Positions 41,668 to 51,582 are shown, counted from the first letter of the stretch. The stretch: 64,000 nt of DNA from SVKR01 sp963649145 (GCA_963649145.1 CAVJGI010000002.1:1-64000); one strand, 5' to 3'. A program made the numbers and translations. The notes: generated by a model from the letters alone, not told the origin.

Positions 41668-43386
41668 ATGAAAGCAAAAAAACGCCGCTCTTACCGCAAA
41701 CGGCTCAACGCCGCCTTCCTCGCCGTGTCGCTCGTGCCGCTGCTGCTCTGCTCCGCGCTGCTGCTCCAGATCTTCCGGCTTCGCACGGCGGCAGCCGCCC
41801 AGCAGACGGCGGAGGACCACCTCCTCGCCGCCTCCGCCGCGCTCGACACGCTCCGCACCGCGCTCGATGACGCCGCGGACGCCCTCCGGCGCGACGCGAT
41901 CGTCCGCCTTGCGCTTACCGGCGCTTCGGACACCGCGGCGGTCTATGACCATATTTTCGACACGACAGAGTCCGTCCGCGCCATCGCGCGCGTGGACCTC
42001 TATGATGCCGCGGGGCGCTGGCGCTATTCCACGCGCTCCGCGCCGCTCGCCACCTCGCTCCCGACGGACTGGGGCGTGCTCCACGCCGCGGCGGGCGCGG
42101 GACCGGACGGGCTCGTGCTCTGCGCCGCGGAGGAGAACGCCGGCGGCGACGCGCCGCTGCTCTATGCCGCCGCGATGCTCGCCGACAGCGCGGGGGACGC
42201 CGCAGGCTATCTTGTCGTGAGTTTAAGCGAGAGCCAGCTCCGCGCGCTGCTCGGCGCTTCCGCCGGCGCGCAGAACGAGCTGCTGGTGCTCGACGGCTAC
42301 TGGCGCGCGGTCTTCTGCACCCAGCCGAGCCAGACGGAGACGCTCGCCGCCGCGCTGCGCGCCCAGCTGCTCTCCGGCGACCGTCTCGCGGGGCTCGGCG
42401 ACGACTTTAATTACACGGTCCGCCGCCACGCGGGGACCGGGCTCTCCCTTGTGCTCCAGCAGCCGCAGGTGTTTACCCACGCGACGGAGCGCATGCTCTA
42501 TTCCATCGGCGCGCTCTGCGGACTTGTCTGCATCGCGCTCAGCATCCTGCTGAGTCTCCAGCTCAGCCGCCAGATCTTCCGCCCCGTGGGGCGTCTCCAC
42601 GACGCCATCGGGCGCGTCGGCGCGGACCATGACCTCTCCGTCCGCGTCCCGGTGCCGGAGGGGGAGACGGACGAACTCGCCGAGCTCGCCGAGCGCTTCA
42701 ACGCCATGGTCGACTCGCTCCACCGCAACCAGCAGGCGCTGCTCGAAAACCAGCGTGCGCTCAACGAGGCGCAGATCCGCATGCTTCAGGCGCAGCTGAA
42801 CCCCCATTTCCTCTGCAACACGCTGGACACGATGAAGTGGATCAGCAAGATCAATCAGGTGCCGCAGGTCGCCGTGATGAGCACGAACCTTGCGGATATC
42901 CTGCGCTTCTGCATCTCCCCGGCGGAGTTTGTCCCCCTCCGGCGGGAGCTCGAGATTCTGGAGCGCTACGTCGAGATCCAGCGCATCCGCCTCTCGGACA
43001 GTTTTAGTTACGGGTCTGATATACCATCGGAGCTTCTGGATGAAACCGTGCCGAAGATGCTGCTCCAGCCGCTTGCGGAAAACGCGATATTGCACGGGCT
43101 CTCCGGCGTGCCGGACGGCAGACTTTTCGTCAGCGCGCGGCGGGAGGGGGACGACCTCGTCATCCGCGTGCAGGACAACGGCCCCGGCTTCCCGCCGGAG
43201 CTGCTGGGACCCTACCAGCCGCCCGCGGAGCAGACGGGTCACCTTGGGCTGCTGAATGTGGACACGATTCTGCGCAAGCAATACGGTGAGGGCTTCGGCC
43301 TTTGCCTAGAAAACGCCCCGGAGGGCGGCGCGTGCATCACGGCGCGTCTCCCGGCTGCGGGGAAGAAGGAGGACGGACAATGCTGA
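41668..43386 (+). CDS. YesM/LytS-type sensor histidine kinase
   Basis: A 572-residue membrane kinase. The first membrane segment is at about residues 13-33, then an outside sensor domain of about 235 residues, a second segment at about 272-294, a HAMP linker (about 295-350) and the His_kinase domain with phospho-acceptor H380 in QLNPHFLCNTLDTMKW. The ATP-binding part has PLAENAILHGL and VQDNGPGFP. It follows the binding-protein gene directly and overlaps the regulator start by seven bases. It probably senses ligand-loaded binding protein and controls the divergent importer. Confidence 0.92.
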   Translation: MKAKKRRSYRKRLNAAFLAVSLVPLLLCSALLLQIFRLRTAAAAQQTAEDHLLAASAALDTLRTALDDAADALRRDAIVRLALTGASDTAAVYDHIFDTTESVRAIARVDLYDAAGRWRYSTRSAPLATSLPTDWGVLHAAAGAGPDGLVLCAAEENAGGDAPLLYAAAMLADSAGDAAGYLVVSLSESQLRALLGASAGAQNELLVLDGYWRAVFCTQPSQTETLAAALRAQLLSGDRLAGLGDDFNYTVRRHAGTGLSLVLQQPQVFTHATERMLYSIGALCGLVCIALSILLSLQLSRQIFRPVGRLHDAIGRVGADHDLSVRVPVPEGETDELAELAERFNAMVDSLHRNQQALLENQRALNEAQIRMLQAQLNPHFLCNTLDTMKWISKINQVPQVAVMSTNLADILRFCISPAEFVPLRRELEILERYVEIQRIRLSDSFSYGSDIPSELLDETVPKMLLQPLAENAILHGLSGVPDGRLFVSARREGDDLVIRVQDNGPGFPPELLGPYQPPAEQTGHLGLLNVDTILRKQYGEGFGLCLENAPEGGACITARLPAAGKKEDGQC

Positions 43387-44126
43387 GAGTTATGGTCGTG
43401 GAGGACGAGGAGCTCATCCGCCGCGGGATCGTGCTCGCCGTGGACTGGGCGGCGCTGGACTGCGTCGTCGTCGGCGAGGCGTCCAACGGGGAAGAGGCGC
43501 TCGCGCGCGAAGCGGAGTGCCGCCCGACGCTCATCATCACGGACCTCAAAATGCCGCACATGGACGGGCTCGAAATGCTCGCGAAGCTCCGCGAGCGCGG
43601 CTGCACGGCGCATGTCATCATCCTGACGGCTTACGATTCCTTTGCCTACGCCCAGACCGCGCTGCGCCTCGGCGCGGTGGATTTTCTGCTGAAGCCCTTC
43701 CACGACGGCGACCTTGAAAATGCCGTGCTCGCGCTGCAAAAGCGCCTCGCCGCGCGGGAAAAGCCGCCCGAACCCGAACTCCCGCCGGTGCGGACGGACA
43801 GCCGCAGCCGCTATGTGCAGGAGGCAATGGACTATATCGGCAGGCGATATGCCTCGCCGGAGCTCTCCATCGCGGAGGTCGCCGCCGCCCTCGGCGTCAG
43901 CGAGGGGCACCTGAGCCACACTTTTAAAAAGGAGACCGGACTCACCGTCGGCGCTTACCTGACCCGCTGCCGCATCCAGCGCGCCATGGCGCTGCTGCGC
44001 GAGGGAAAAAAGCGCGTCTACGAGGTCGCGGAGGCGGTCGGCTACCGGGATATCACCTATTTTTCCGGCACCTTCAAAAAGGTCGTCGGCATGAGCCCGA
44101 CGGAATATCAGAACGCGGTAAAATAA
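43380..44126 (+). CDS. YesN/AraC-type response regulator
   Basis: A 248-residue regulator with a receiver domain (VEDEE; phospho-acceptor D55 in LIITDLKMPHMDGLEM; Lys in FLLKPFHDGD), a Pro/Glu linker, and two AraC helix-turn-helix motifs (SIAEVAAALGVSEGHLSHTF and VYEVAEAVGYRDITYFSGTF). It starts inside the end of the kinase gene. The paired architecture with a YesM-type kinase is typical of nutrient-responsive control of ABC importers, most likely the divergent operon at 35323-40345. A terminator follows. Confidence 0.92.
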   Translation: MLRVMVVEDEELIRRGIVLAVDWAALDCVVVGEASNGEEALAREAECRPTLIITDLKMPHMDGLEMLAKLRERGCTAHVIILTAYDSFAYAQTALRLGAVDFLLKPFHDGDLENAVLALQKRLAAREKPPEPELPPVRTDSRSRYVQEAMDYIGRRYASPELSIAEVAAALGVSEGHLSHTFKKETGLTVGAYLTRCRIQRAMALLREGKKRVYEVAEAVGYRDITYFSGTFKKVVGMSPTEYQNAVK

Positions 44127-44130
44127 ACAG

Positions 44131-44160
44131 GGAGGAGGTCCGGGCGGACCTCCTCTTTTT
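44131..44160 (+). terminator. Terminator of the sensory trio operon
   Basis: Ten-base stem GAGGAGGTCC/GGACCTCCTC with loop GGGC, followed by TTTTT. Confidence 0.87.
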
Positions 44161-44175
44161 CCATGCAAGTTGGAG

Positions 44176-44204
44176 TTGAATTGCATCGCAAAAGCGTGTA
44201 TAAT
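44176..44204 (+). promoter_or_regulatory. Promoter of the ybaK-uvrA-recD2 region
   Basis: TTGAAT and a perfect TATAAT with a 17-base spacer, 40 bases before ATG 44245. Confidence 0.72.
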
Positions 44205-44244
44205 AGTAGACCGGATATTTTCCCGGAACGGGAGGTTTTTATTG

Positions 44245-44736
44245 ATGGCAAAGGAACAGAAAACGAATGTGATGCGCGTGCTGGAGCAGAAGAAGATCCC
44301 CTACACGGCGCTGGAATATCCGCATGACGAGGGCGCGGTGGACGGCGTGACCGTCGCGAAGCTGACCGGGCAGGACCCGGCGACCGTGTTCAAGACGCTC
44401 GTCGCCGTCGGCGCGAGCCGGACGAACTATGTCTTCGTCATCCCCGCGGCGCGGGAGCTGGACCTCAAAAAAGCGGCGAAGGCGGCAGGGGAGAAGTCCG
44501 TCGCCATGCTGCACGTGGCGGAGCTTCTGCCGCTCACGGGCTATGTCCGCGGCGGGTGCAGCCCGATCGGAATGAAAAAGCAGTTCCGCACGTTTTTCGA
44601 CGCGAGCGTGGAGACGCTCGACCGCGTGTTCGTGAGCGCGGGGCGCATCGGCGCGCAGGTCGGCGTCGCGCCCGCGGCGCTGCTCGCGCTCGTGCGCGGG
44701 GAGACGGCGGAGCTTTGTGTGGAGGATAAGGCATAA
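44245..44736 (+). CDS. ybaK: Cys-tRNA(Pro)/Cys-tRNA(Cys) deacylase YbaK
   Basis: A 163-residue YbaK-family editing enzyme that frees cysteine wrongly loaded on tRNA-Pro. Family blocks seen: KTNVMRVLEQKKIPYTALEYPHD-like start, VFKTLVAVG, VIPAARELDLKKAAKAAGEKSVAML and YVRGGCSPIGMKKQF, the last being the conserved active-site loop. GGGAGG precedes ATG 44245. Two bases separate it from uvrA, and its promoter probably drives both. Confidence 0.9.
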   Translation: MAKEQKTNVMRVLEQKKIPYTALEYPHDEGAVDGVTVAKLTGQDPATVFKTLVAVGASRTNYVFVIPAARELDLKKAAKAAGEKSVAMLHVAELLPLTGYVRGGCSPIGMKKQFRTFFDASVETLDRVFVSAGRIGAQVGVAPAALLALVRGETAELCVEDKA

Positions 44737-44738
44737 AG

Positions 44739-47570
44739 ATGCAGGACTCGATCATCATCCGCGGTGCGCGGGAGAACAATCTGAAAAATATCGACGTGGA
44801 GATCCCGCGCGACAAGCTCGTCGTCGTCACCGGGCTCTCCGGCAGCGGTAAGAGCAGCCTCGCCTTCGACACGATCTATGCCGAGGGCCAGCGCCGCTAT
44901 GTGGAGAGCCTGTCGTCTTACGCGCGGCAGTTTCTCGGTCAGATGGACAAGCCCGATGTGGACAGCATCGACGGGCTTTCCCCCGCTATCTCCATCGACC
45001 AGAAGACCACGAGCCGCAACCCGCGCTCCACGGTCGGCACCGTTACGGAAATTTACGACTATCTCCGTCTGCTCTGGGCGCGCGTCGGCGTGCCGCACTG
45101 CCCGAAGTGCGGCAAGGAGATCCGCCAGCAGACGGTGGACCAGATCATCGACCAGCTCCTGACCCTGCCGGAGCGCGCGAAGCTCCAGATCCTCGCTCCG
45201 GTCGTCCGCGGACGCAAGGGCGAGCACGCCAAGGTCTTTGAGGACGCGCGCCGCGCCGGATTTGTCCGCGCCCGCGCGGACGGCAGCATGTTCGATCTCT
45301 CCGAGGAGATCAGGCTCGACAAGAACAAAAAGCACTCCATCGAGATCGTCGTGGACCGCATCGTCTTGAAGCCGGACATCACCCGCCGCCTGACCGACTC
45401 GGTCGAAACGGCACTGAAGCTTGCCGGCGGGCTCGTGCTCGTTACGGTCGCGGACGAGGCGGGGGAGCGGGAGCTCAGCTTTTCCCAGAACTACGCCTGC
45501 GAGGACTGCGGCATCTCCATCGAGGAGCTGACGCCGCGGCTTTTCTCCTTCAATAACCCCTTCGGCGCCTGCCCGACCTGCGGCGGTCTCGGCGTCCAGC
45601 TTCAGGTGGACCCGGCGCTCATTATCCCGGACCCCGGCAAGTCGATCTTAGACGGCGCGATCACCGCCTCCGGCTGGGGCAACGTCCGCGAGGACACCAT
45701 TTCCCGCATGTATTTCGACGCGCTCGCAAAGCGCTATCATTTCAAGCTCACGGACCCCGTGTCCAGCCTCTCCAAGGATGCGCTGGACGCCGTGCTTTAC
45801 GGCACGAAGGGCGAAAAGCTGGAGCTTTCCTATGAGCGCAAGAGCGGCAAGGGCACGCTGAGCCAGCCCTTCGAGGGCGTCATCACGAACTTAAACCGCC
45901 GCTACCGCGAGACCCAGAGCGCCACGATGCGCGAGGATCTGGAGCAGTGCATGAGCGAGATCCCCTGCCCGGACTGCGCCGGACGGCGCTTAAAGCGCGA
46001 AGCCCTCGCCGTCACGGTCGGCGGGCTGAACATTATGGAGTTCACGGAGCTCAGTGTAGAAAACGAGCTGGCGTTCATCAATGATCTGCACCTTGAAGGT
46101 CAGAAGCTGATGATCGCGGGTCAGATTTTAAAGGAGATCCGCTCGCGGCTGGAGTTCCTCTCCAGCGTCGGGCTCTCTTACCTGACGCTCTCGCGCGCCG
46201 CGGCGACACTGAGCGGCGGCGAGGCGCAGCGCATCCGCCTTGCGACCCAGATCGGGTCGAGTCTGATGGGCGTGCTCTATATCCTCGACGAGCCCTCCAT
46301 CGGTCTGCACCAGCGCGACAACGCGAAGCTGATCGCAACGCTCAAGCACCTGCGCGACATCGGCAATACCCTCATCGTCGTCGAGCACGACACGGACACC
46401 ATGTATGCCGCGGACCACATCATCGACATCGGTCCCGGCGCGGGCGTCCACGGCGGCGAGCTCGTCGGGCAGGGCACCGTGGCGGACATCTGTGCGAGCC
46501 CGCGTAGCGTCACGGGCGACTATCTGAGCGGCAGGAAGAAGATCCCCGTCCCGCCTTCTCGCCGGAGCGGGACCGGAAAATTCCTCACCGTCCGCGGCGC
46601 GGCGGAGAACAACCTCAAGAATATCGACGCGCGCTTTCCGCTCGGCGTGTTCACCTGCGTCACCGGCGTTTCCGGCAGCGGCAAGAGCAGCCTTGTGAAC
46701 GAAATTCTCTATAAAACGCTCGCTTCGCGCTTAAACCGCATGAAGGTCCGCCCCGGCAAGTGCGCCGGTGTGGACGGGCTGGAGAACGTGGACAAGGTCA
46801 TCGCCATCGACCAGAGCCCGATCGGGCGCTCTCCGCGCTCCAACCCCGCGACTTATACCGGCATGTTCAACGATATCCGCGACCTCTTCGCCGAGAGCAG
46901 CGACGCCAAGCTCCGCGGCTACGGTCCCGGCAGATTCTCCTTCAACGTCCGCGGCGGACGCTGCGAAGCCTGCGCGGGCGACGGTCTGCTCAAGATCGAG
47001 ATGCACTTCCTGCCGGATATTTATGTCCCCTGCGAGGTCTGCCACGGCGCACGCTATAACCGCGAGACGCTAGAGGTGCGCTATAAGGGCAAAAACATCG
47101 CCGAGGTGCTCGACATGACAGTCGAGGAGGCGGTCACGTATTTCGAGAACATCCCCAAGATCCGCGACCGGGTCCAGACGCTGCTGGACGTCGGGCTCGG
47201 CTATATCAAGCTCGGCCAGCCGGCGACGACGCTCTCCGGCGGCGAGGCGCAGCGCGTGAAGCTCGCGACGGAGCTCAGCAAGCGCAGCACCGGGCGCACG
47301 GTCTACGTCCTCGACGAGCCGACCACGGGACTGCACATGGCGGACGTCCACCGCCTCATCGACGTGCTCCAGAAGCTCACCGACGCGGGCAACACCGTCA
47401 TCGTCATCGAGCACAATCTGGACGTCATCAAATGCGCCGACCACATCATCGACCTCGGTCCCGAAGGCGGCGACAAGGGCGGGCAGATCGTCTTCACCGG
47501 AACGCCGGAGCAGTGCGCCGAGTGTCCGGAGAGCGCCACGGGCGAATTTCTGAAGGCAATGCTGGAATAA
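44739..47570 (+). CDS. uvrA: Excinuclease ABC subunit UvrA
   Basis: A 943-residue damage-recognition ATPase of nucleotide excision repair. Two ABC modules: Walker A GLSGSGKSSLAFD near residue 33 and GVSGSGKSSLVNE near residue 640, with signatures LSGGEAQRIRLATQIG and LSGGEAQRVKLATEL. Zinc-binding cysteines are seen in CPKCGKE, CEDCG/CPTCGG and CEACAGDG/CEVCHGAR. It starts two bases after ybaK and ends just before recD2. Usual length; no anomaly seen. Confidence 0.97.
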   Translation: MQDSIIIRGARENNLKNIDVEIPRDKLVVVTGLSGSGKSSLAFDTIYAEGQRRYVESLSSYARQFLGQMDKPDVDSIDGLSPAISIDQKTTSRNPRSTVGTVTEIYDYLRLLWARVGVPHCPKCGKEIRQQTVDQIIDQLLTLPERAKLQILAPVVRGRKGEHAKVFEDARRAGFVRARADGSMFDLSEEIRLDKNKKHSIEIVVDRIVLKPDITRRLTDSVETALKLAGGLVLVTVADEAGERELSFSQNYACEDCGISIEELTPRLFSFNNPFGACPTCGGLGVQLQVDPALIIPDPGKSILDGAITASGWGNVREDTISRMYFDALAKRYHFKLTDPVSSLSKDALDAVLYGTKGEKLELSYERKSGKGTLSQPFEGVITNLNRRYRETQSATMREDLEQCMSEIPCPDCAGRRLKREALAVTVGGLNIMEFTELSVENELAFINDLHLEGQKLMIAGQILKEIRSRLEFLSSVGLSYLTLSRAAATLSGGEAQRIRLATQIGSSLMGVLYILDEPSIGLHQRDNAKLIATLKHLRDIGNTLIVVEHDTDTMYAADHIIDIGPGAGVHGGELVGQGTVADICASPRSVTGDYLSGRKKIPVPPSRRSGTGKFLTVRGAAENNLKNIDARFPLGVFTCVTGVSGSGKSSLVNEILYKTLASRLNRMKVRPGKCAGVDGLENVDKVIAIDQSPIGRSPRSNPATYTGMFNDIRDLFAESSDAKLRGYGPGRFSFNVRGGRCEACAGDGLLKIEMHFLPDIYVPCEVCHGARYNRETLEVRYKGKNIAEVLDMTVEEAVTYFENIPKIRDRVQTLLDVGLGYIKLGQPATTLSGGEAQRVKLATELSKRSTGRTVYVLDEPTTGLHMADVHRLIDVLQKLTDAGNTVIVIEHNLDVIKCADHIIDLGPEGGDKGGQIVFTGTPEQCAECPESATGEFLKAMLE

Positions 47571-47592
47571 CGAGAGAAAAAACGGGGGAACC

Positions 47593-49800
47593 ATGGAAAA
47601 CGGCTTTGACGAGCTCGTCGGCACCGTCGATGAGATCATCTATACCAACGAGGAAAACGGCTATACCGTGCTGCGTCTGGAGCGGGACGACGGCGAGACC
47701 GTCACCGCGACGGGCTGTCTGCCCTTCGCCGCGCCCGGCGAGCAGCTCATGCTCTACGGGAGCTGGACGACCCACGCGACTTACGGCCAGCAGTTCCGCG
47801 CGGAATACGCCGAGCGGAGCATGCCGCGCGGCGCGGAGGCGGTGTATGAATATCTCGCGAGCCGCGTCATCCGCGGCGTCGGACCCGCGACGGCGAGCGT
47901 CATCATCTCCGCCTTCGGGGACAAGGCGCTGGACGTCATCGAAAACGAGCCGGAAAAGCTCGCCGGACTGCGCGGGATCAGTCTGAAAAAGGCGAAGGAG
48001 ATGAGCGAGGCGCTCCGGCGTCAGCTCGGTCTGCGCCGGTTGATGGAGTTCCTGAACAGCCACGGTCTGAAGCCCCACTTCGCCATGCGGCTCTACCGCT
48101 CTTACGGCGACCGCGCGCTCTCGCTCATTCAGGAAAACCCCTATATCCTCTGCGCGCCCCATATCGGCGCAGAGTTTTCCGACGCGGACACACTCGCGCT
48201 CGACCTCGGTCTCGACGGGGACAGCCCGGAGCGCATCTCCGCCGCCGTCTGCTTTGAGCTCCAGCATAACGCCGGGAACGGCCATGTCTTCATCCCGCGC
48301 GAAAAGCTCATCCTTGCGACCGCCAAGCTCCTCAATATCGAGCCCGGGGCGGTGGAGAGCGGGCTCGACGAGCTGCTGCGCCGCGGCGACGTGGTGGAGC
48401 AGTCCGTCGCCGGCTGTGAGGCTTGCTATCTGAAGGACCTTTACGAAGCCGAGCGCAGCAGCGCAGAGCGGCTTTCCACCATGGCTGCGGCGCGCTTTTC
48501 CTGCAAGCAGGATTTTTCCGAGCTGCTCGGCGGCATCGAGCGCGCGCAGGGCATTACTTACGCACCCCAGCAGCGCAAAACGCTGGAGACCGCCTCCCGG
48601 TCCCAGCTGATGCTCATCACCGGCGGACCCGGCACCGGCAAGACGACGACGGTCCGCGCCATCATCGCCATGTATGAAACGCTGGGGCTCACGGTCCAGC
48701 TCGCCGCCCCGACGGGGCGCGCGGCAAAGCGCATGGCGGAGCTTACGGGCTGCGAGGCGGTGACGATCCACCGTCTGCTGGAGGCGGGCTATGCCGAGGG
48801 CAGCTTTGACCTCGTTTTCAAGCGTAATGCGGCAAATCCGCTGCGCTGCGACGCGCTCATCGTGGATGAGTGCTCCATGATCGACATCACGCTCCTCGCC
48901 GCGCTGCTCGCCGCGCTGCCGCGCGAGTGCCGTCTTATTTTAGTCGGCGACGCGGACCAGCTTCCGAGCGTCGGACCCGGCAACGTGTTTCTCGATATCC
49001 TGCGCTCGAACCGCGTTGCGGTCGTGCGCCTGACGGAAATTTTCCGCCAGACGGCGGACAGCCGCATCGTGCAGTACGCCCACCGGATCAACGCCGGCGA
49101 GCATCCGCCCATTGCGGAGAATAAAGGCGACTTTTTCTTCATGCGCCGCCTGAAGCCGGACGCCGCCGTGCAGCTCATCGTCCAGCTCTGCGCCGAGCGG
49201 CTGCCGAAAAATATGCACATCCCCTCGGAGGAGATCCAAGTCCTGACCCCGATGCGCCGCGGCGGTGCGGGGGTCTATGCCTTAAACGCCGCGCTTCAGG
49301 CGGCGCTCAACCCGCCCGCGGAGGGCAAGCCGGAGAAAAAATTCGGCGAATTTATCTTCCGGCTCGGCGATCGGGTGATGCAAATCCGAAATAACTATGA
49401 TATAATATGGACCACCGCCGACCAGAAAACCGCCGGGACCGGCGTTTTCAACGGCGACATCGGCTATATCACCGCCATCGACCCCGCGCAGGAGACGCTC
49501 ACCGTCGACTTCGACGGGCGCAGCGCGCTCTACGGCTTCGATATGCTCTCCGAGCTCGAACACGCTTGGGCGATGACGGTCCACAAATCGCAGGGCAGCG
49601 AATACCGCGCCGTCATCCTCTGCGTCTGCGGCGCGCCGCGCCAGCTCGCTTACCGCGGCGTGCTCTATACCGCCGTGACCCGCGCGCGCGAGCTGCTCAT
49701 CGCCGTCGGGGACGACGGGCTCATCGACCAGATGATCGACAACCACAAGCAGGCGCGGCGCTACAGCGGACTGCGCGCGCGGCTTGCCGAGGCGGAGTGA
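47593..49800 (+). CDS. recD2: RecD2-type ATP-dependent DNA helicase
   Basis: A 735-residue superfamily 1B 5'-3' helicase acting in DNA repair and replication-fork upkeep. N-terminal region (about 1-330) holds the OB-like start (ELVGTVDEIIYTNEENGYTVLRL) and helix-hairpin-helix repeats (VIRGVGPATASVII, LAGLRGISLKKAKEM). Helicase motif I is GGPGTGKTTT near residue 343, motif II VDECSMID, and the C-terminal UvrD-like motif WAMTVHKSQGSEYRAV. Length and the long N-terminus mark RecD2, not RecBCD-type RecD. The comF gene follows after five bases. Confidence 0.93.
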   Translation: MENGFDELVGTVDEIIYTNEENGYTVLRLERDDGETVTATGCLPFAAPGEQLMLYGSWTTHATYGQQFRAEYAERSMPRGAEAVYEYLASRVIRGVGPATASVIISAFGDKALDVIENEPEKLAGLRGISLKKAKEMSEALRRQLGLRRLMEFLNSHGLKPHFAMRLYRSYGDRALSLIQENPYILCAPHIGAEFSDADTLALDLGLDGDSPERISAAVCFELQHNAGNGHVFIPREKLILATAKLLNIEPGAVESGLDELLRRGDVVEQSVAGCEACYLKDLYEAERSSAERLSTMAAARFSCKQDFSELLGGIERAQGITYAPQQRKTLETASRSQLMLITGGPGTGKTTTVRAIIAMYETLGLTVQLAAPTGRAAKRMAELTGCEAVTIHRLLEAGYAEGSFDLVFKRNAANPLRCDALIVDECSMIDITLLAALLAALPRECRLILVGDADQLPSVGPGNVFLDILRSNRVAVVRLTEIFRQTADSRIVQYAHRINAGEHPPIAENKGDFFFMRRLKPDAAVQLIVQLCAERLPKNMHIPSEEIQVLTPMRRGGAGVYALNAALQAALNPPAEGKPEKKFGEFIFRLGDRVMQIRNNYDIIWTTADQKTAGTGVFNGDIGYITAIDPAQETLTVDFDGRSALYGFDMLSELEHAWAMTVHKSQGSEYRAVILCVCGAPRQLAYRGVLYTAVTRARELLIAVGDDGLIDQMIDNHKQARRYSGLRARLAEAE

Positions 49801-49805
49801 GCGCG

Positions 49806-50459
49806 ATGGGGCTTCTTTCCGCCGTTCTGGACCTGCTTTACCCGCCGCGCTGCGTGTTCTGCCGCCGCATCATGCGCTCCTCAGCCGAGCGCGTCTGCCC
49901 GGACTGCGCAAAAACGCTGCCCTACGCGGGCGCGAGAGGGGAGCGGCATGGCGACTTTTTCAGCGTCTGCTGCGCGCCGCTGCTCTACGAAGGCGCCGTG
50001 CGCGAATCGCTGTTGCGCTATAAGTTCCACGAATGCCCCGGCTACGCCGCGCCTTACGGTGAGATCCTCGCCGCGTGTGTCCGCGAGGAGCTGGACGGGC
50101 GCTGGGACACGCTCTCGTGGGTGCCGCTCAGCCGCCGGAGACTGCGCGAGCGCGGCTATGATCAGGCGCAGCTGCTCGCCGGGGAGACGGCGGAGCGCCT
50201 TGGGACCGCGGCGGTGCGGACGCTCGAAAAGCACGTGGACACCGCGCGGCAGTCCGCCACGGGAAGCCGCGAAAAGCGCGCGGCGAACATCTCCGGCGCT
50301 TACCGCGTCCCGGACCCCGCCCTCGTCGCCGGGCGGCGCATCCTGCTCATCGACGACATTATGACCACGGGCGCGACGCTCTCGGAGGCAGCCCGCACCC
50401 TGCGCGCCGCCGGCGCGTCGGAGGTCGTCTGCGCGGTGCTGGCGACGTCGCCGGACTAA
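49806..50459 (+). CDS. comF: ComF family phosphoribosyltransferase-like protein
   Basis: A 217-residue protein. An N-terminal four-Cys zinc site (CVFCRRIMRSSAERVCPDC) precedes a type I phosphoribosyltransferase fold with PRPP loop LLIDDIMTTGATLSEA. ComF proteins assist uptake of single-stranded DNA in competence; many genomes keep them for less clear roles. ATG 49806 has GGAG near the recD2 stop. The segment KFHECPGYAAPYGEIL and RERGYDQAQLLA are family-typical. No other competence genes are adjacent. Confidence 0.88.
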   Translation: MGLLSAVLDLLYPPRCVFCRRIMRSSAERVCPDCAKTLPYAGARGERHGDFFSVCCAPLLYEGAVRESLLRYKFHECPGYAAPYGEILAACVREELDGRWDTLSWVPLSRRRLRERGYDQAQLLAGETAERLGTAAVRTLEKHVDTARQSATGSREKRAANISGAYRVPDPALVAGRRILLIDDIMTTGATLSEAARTLRAAGASEVVCAVLATSPD

Positions 50460-50518
50460 AGCCGGAAATTTCAGTCTATACTTTTGCCTATACTTATTGA
50501 TTTGAGGAGAACGGACCC

Positions 50519-51550
50519 ATGCTCTTTTTTGAGAGAGACATCGCAATCGACCTTGGAACGACCAACACGCTGGTCTATGTCCGCGGAAAGGGCGTCGCCA
50601 TGCGCGAGCCGACCATCGTCGCCGTGGACAAGACGACCGGGAAGCTGCTGAAGATCGGCGAGGAGGCGCAGAAGATGCTGGGGCGCACCCCGGCGAACAT
50701 CGTCGCCATCCACCCGATCGCGAACGGCGTCATTTCCGACTACGACATGACCACCCGCATGCTTCAGGAGCTGCTGAGCCGCGTCACGAGCTTCAGCTTT
50801 TTCAAGCCGCGCGTGATCGTCTGCGTGCCGAGCAGCATCACCGGCGTGGAGGAGCGCGCCATCATCGACGCGACAATCGAAGCCGGTGCGCGAAAGGTCT
50901 ACCTGCTGGAGACCGCCGTCGCAACGAGCACCGGCGCGGGAATCGACATCTCCAAGCCGGAGGGCCATCTCGTCATCGACATCGGCGGCGGCACGACGGA
51001 GGTCGCCGTGGTCTCCCTCGGCGGCGTGGTGGAGGTCGAGTCCATCAAGACCGCGGGCGACGAGTTCGACGAGGCGATCGTCCGGTACATACGCCGGAAG
51101 CACAACGTCCTCATCGGCGCGCGCACCGCGGAGGAGCTCAAGCGCGCCATCGGCTGCGTCTATACCCGGCGCGAGGTCGAGACCCGTGAGGTCAAGGGCC
51201 GCTGCCTGCTGACCGGTCTGCCCAAGGCGGTCACGGTCAACTCCAACGACATGATCGAGGCGCTCGCCGAGCCGGTCGAAAAGGTGCTGGAGACCATCCA
51301 CATGGTTTTGGAGCGCACCCCGCCGGAGCTCGTGGCGGACATCTCCGTCAACGGCATCGTCATGTCCGGCGGCGGCAGCCTTCTCTGGGGGCTCGACAAG
51401 CTCATCACGAGCCGCACCGGGATCGAAGCCGTCGTAGTGGACGACACCCTCGCCTGTGCCGCCTACGGAGCCGGAAAAATGCTCCGCGAGCTGAACAACA
51501 TGCAGGAGGGCATGATCAACCTCGCGAGAAGAAAGCAGATGAAAGGGTAA
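50519..51550 (+). CDS. mreB: Rod-shape determining protein MreB/Mbl
   Basis: A 343-residue actin-like protein that forms membrane-bound filaments guiding wall synthesis. ATPase motifs are AIDLGTTNTLVYVRGKG, the connect segments around VIDIGGGTTEVAVVSLGG, and IVMSGGGSLLWGLDKLI. The N-terminal MLFFERDIAI is the membrane-touching patch. GAGGAGA precedes ATG 50519. No mreC or mreD follows, so this may be the unlinked Mbl-type paralogue. The gene ends at a terminator that also flanks a MITE-like repeat. Confidence 0.93.
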   Translation: MLFFERDIAIDLGTTNTLVYVRGKGVAMREPTIVAVDKTTGKLLKIGEEAQKMLGRTPANIVAIHPIANGVISDYDMTTRMLQELLSRVTSFSFFKPRVIVCVPSSITGVEERAIIDATIEAGARKVYLLETAVATSTGAGIDISKPEGHLVIDIGGGTTEVAVVSLGGVVEVESIKTAGDEFDEAIVRYIRRKHNVLIGARTAEELKRAIGCVYTRREVETREVKGRCLLTGLPKAVTVNSNDMIEALAEPVEKVLETIHMVLERTPPELVADISVNGIVMSGGGSLLWGLDKLITSRTGIEAVVVDDTLACAAYGAGKMLRELNNMQEGMINLARRKQMKG

Positions 51551-51582
51551 AAAAACCGGCTCCCGAACGGGAGCCGGTTTTT
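51551..51582 (+). terminator. Terminator of mreB (left copy of a duplicated terminator)
   Basis: Stem AAACCGGCTCCC/GGGAGCCGGTTT around GAAC, then T residues, directly after the mreB stop. Bases 51553-51582 recur exactly at 51816-51845. Confidence 0.9.
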
